From: Patescibacteria group bacterium
GTDB lineage: Bacteria > Patescibacteriota > Saccharimonadia > Saccharimonadales > CAIOMD01
DNA length: 5,217 nt
Direction of reading: 5' to 3'
Assembly (NCBI GenBank): GCA_030917025.1
Contig: JAUPVN010000020.1
Coordinates: forward strand, 1-5,217
In this document: in pieces, positions 4,409 through 5,217 of the stretch
How positions within the stretch are numbered: position 1 is the first letter of the stretch
Layout of the letters: each line of letters opens with the position of its first letter
Made by a program: the position numbers and the translations under genes
Notes under the pieces: model-generated
Databases searched by the model: none
What the model was told of the DNA's origin: nothing
What the model saw: only the letters and a program-made list of their open reading frames with translations

Positions 4409-4593
4409 AGTCTACATACTAACCGGCTCCACAATATTTTAACTTAAGATTACTAACAGCTAATAACATTAAATTTATCTTATATATTAAAAATTAGCAG
4501 AAAATATCTTTCTAAGACATATATTTAGTCTTCATATATTTGTTTATTAATCGTTCGTAATACATCTATCATTATATATAATAATTAAATTAT
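4409..4593. other. AT-rich gap between convergent hxlR and dus genes
   Basis: I find no gene in these 185 bases. They hold only weak structures. There is a 5-bp hairpin AAGAC/GTCTT (4514-4518 with 4528-4532) without a T run, a 9-base direct repeat CATATATTT (4518-4526, 4533-4541), the palindrome ATTATATATAAT (4571-4582), and AATAATT-a-AATTATT (4580-4594) touching the dus stop. GCTAAT (4459-4464) and ATTAGC (4493-4498) could pair over a long loop. None is a convincing terminator, although two convergent transcripts must end here. Confidence 0.5.
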
Positions 4594-5217
4594 TTATTGT
4601 AATTTTGCAATTTCTTGATTTAGTTTTAATTGCATGTCGGCAATGCTTTCTGAGCGTACTATAGTATCTCGCAAATCAGATGCATTATCTATATTATTTA
4701 TATAAACTTTTGCCATACGTTTTAGACTCTCCCAATTACGGGGACCGTCTGGATACGTCTTGTGGAATAATTCTATATGCCCTAGATACATCTGTAACTT
4801 AGTTTTTTCTGACATTTTATGCCAAGGAGAATTGATTGCAAATACAAATGGGTCAGAAAAAACCGCCCTACCTACCATAATACCGTCTAAACCATACTTT
4901 GCTGCTAATGCGTCACCCTGTTGTCTATTTTGCACATCACCATTACCAATAATTAATGTATTTGGCGCCAACGTGTCGCGCAATTCTTTAACTTTTGCTA
5001 TATCACCCCAATTTGCAGATACTTTACTTTGTTGTTTTGTAGTTCGGCCGTGAATAGTAAGCATAGATATATCTTGTTTAAGAAGTAGCTCATGCCAGCT
5101 AAAGTCAACCTCATTTAAACCTGTTCGAGTTTTAACGCTTACTGGTATTTTGCCGTTTACACCAGCCTTTGTGGCTTTTATTATCTCTAATGCCAATTCT
5201 CTATTATTAATTAGCGC
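4594..5217 (-). CDS. tRNA-dihydrouridine synthase, 5' end outside window
   Basis: The frame is open to the window edge, giving 207 visible residues of a family usually about 310-340 long. The TTG at 5194-5196 is not the start, because ALINNRELA upstream continues the family pattern (..aLmrdpelA). DUS enzymes use FMN and NADPH to reduce specific uridines in tRNA to dihydrouridine. Visible residues are PVSVKTRTG (with the FMN-contacting Lys, visible residue 29), TIHGRTTKQ (His56, Arg58), the FMN-phosphate motifs GNGDV (91-95) and GIMVGRAVFSDPFVF (112-126), and then the C-terminal helical tRNA-binding domain (RNWESLKRMAKVYINNID onward). The catalytic Cys of the GCP motif lies in the missing N-terminal part and cannot be checked. 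The pattern is closest to DusB-like bacterial enzymes, but the subfamily is uncertain. No clear terminator follows the TAA. Confidence 0.93.
   Translation of the reverse strand, partial: ALINNRELALEIIKATKAGVNGKIPVSVKTRTGLNEVDFSWHELLLKQDISMLTIHGRTTKQQSKVSANWGDIAKVKELRDTLAPNTLIIGNGDVQNRQQGDALAAKYGLDGIMVGRAVFSDPFVFAINSPWHKMSEKTKLQMYLGHIELFHKTYPDGPRNWESLKRMAKVYINNIDNASDLRDTIVRSESIADMQLKLNQEIAKLQ

Noticed and set aside
4571..4594. AT-only palindromes beyond the dus stop as a terminator
   Set aside because: They contain no G or C and leave almost no loop, as expected by chance in such AT-rich DNA.
4760..5053. Plus-strand open frame of 97 codons in the dus gene
   Set aside because: It is antisense to conserved DUS motifs and has no independent support.
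1..5217. UGA recoded as glycine (Gracilibacteria/SR1 code)
   Set aside because: All genes read through complete domains with the standard code without in-frame UGA, and stops are TAA or TAG; nothing supports recoding.

Overview
The window is a low-GC bacterial segment with short intergenic gaps and frequent strand switches. Its gene set is a class F-like sortase next to an FtsB/DivIC-type septum protein with a C-terminal extension, an RRM/Gly-rich RNA-binding protein, a DUS enzyme and two CAU tRNAs. This suggests a small-genome member of the Patescibacteria (CPR), perhaps Saccharibacteria. The lineage is an inference from gene content; there is no rRNA or other marker here. All visible stop codons are TAA or TAG, and all genes read through their domains with the standard bacterial code, so UGA=Gly recoding (as in Gracilibacteria/SR1) is not supported.

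Layout. From 1 to 1256 (+) runs the 3' portion of a pyridine nucleotide-disulfide oxidoreductase-fold gene that has lost the family's catalytic residues. A 141-nt leader then precedes an RRM RNA-binding protein (1398-1745, +), which ends in a strong terminator. On the minus strand follow initiator tRNA-fMet (1861-1935) with its own promoter and terminator, a sortase (2014-2673) and an FtsB/DivIC-like protein (2682-3131). The last two form a tight operon read from ftsB to sortase. A plus-strand CAU tRNA (3267-3342) comes next, then a 19-bp hairpin between convergent transcripts, then an FMN reductase (3425-3985, -). The reductase is divergent from an HxlR-family regulator (4082-4408, +). The window closes with the C-terminal two thirds of a tRNA-dihydrouridine synthase (4594-5217, -).

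How the genes work together. The ftsB-sortase pair joins divisome assembly to surface protein processing at the envelope. The reductase and HxlR regulator look like a self-contained redox or electrophile-response pair. Their 96-bp shared intergenic region carries three dyads centred at 4030, 4051 and 4072 (exactly 21 bp apart), which coincide with back-to-back promoters. The tRNAs, DUS enzyme and RRM protein are RNA-level housekeeping functions.

The points most worth a second look are the oxidoreductase homologue without its redox disulfide, the architecture of the HxlR operator region, the unusual initiator tRNA pairs, and the apparently leaderless or Shine-Dalgarno-free starts of several genes. 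I found no CRISPR array, insertion sequence or phage gene.
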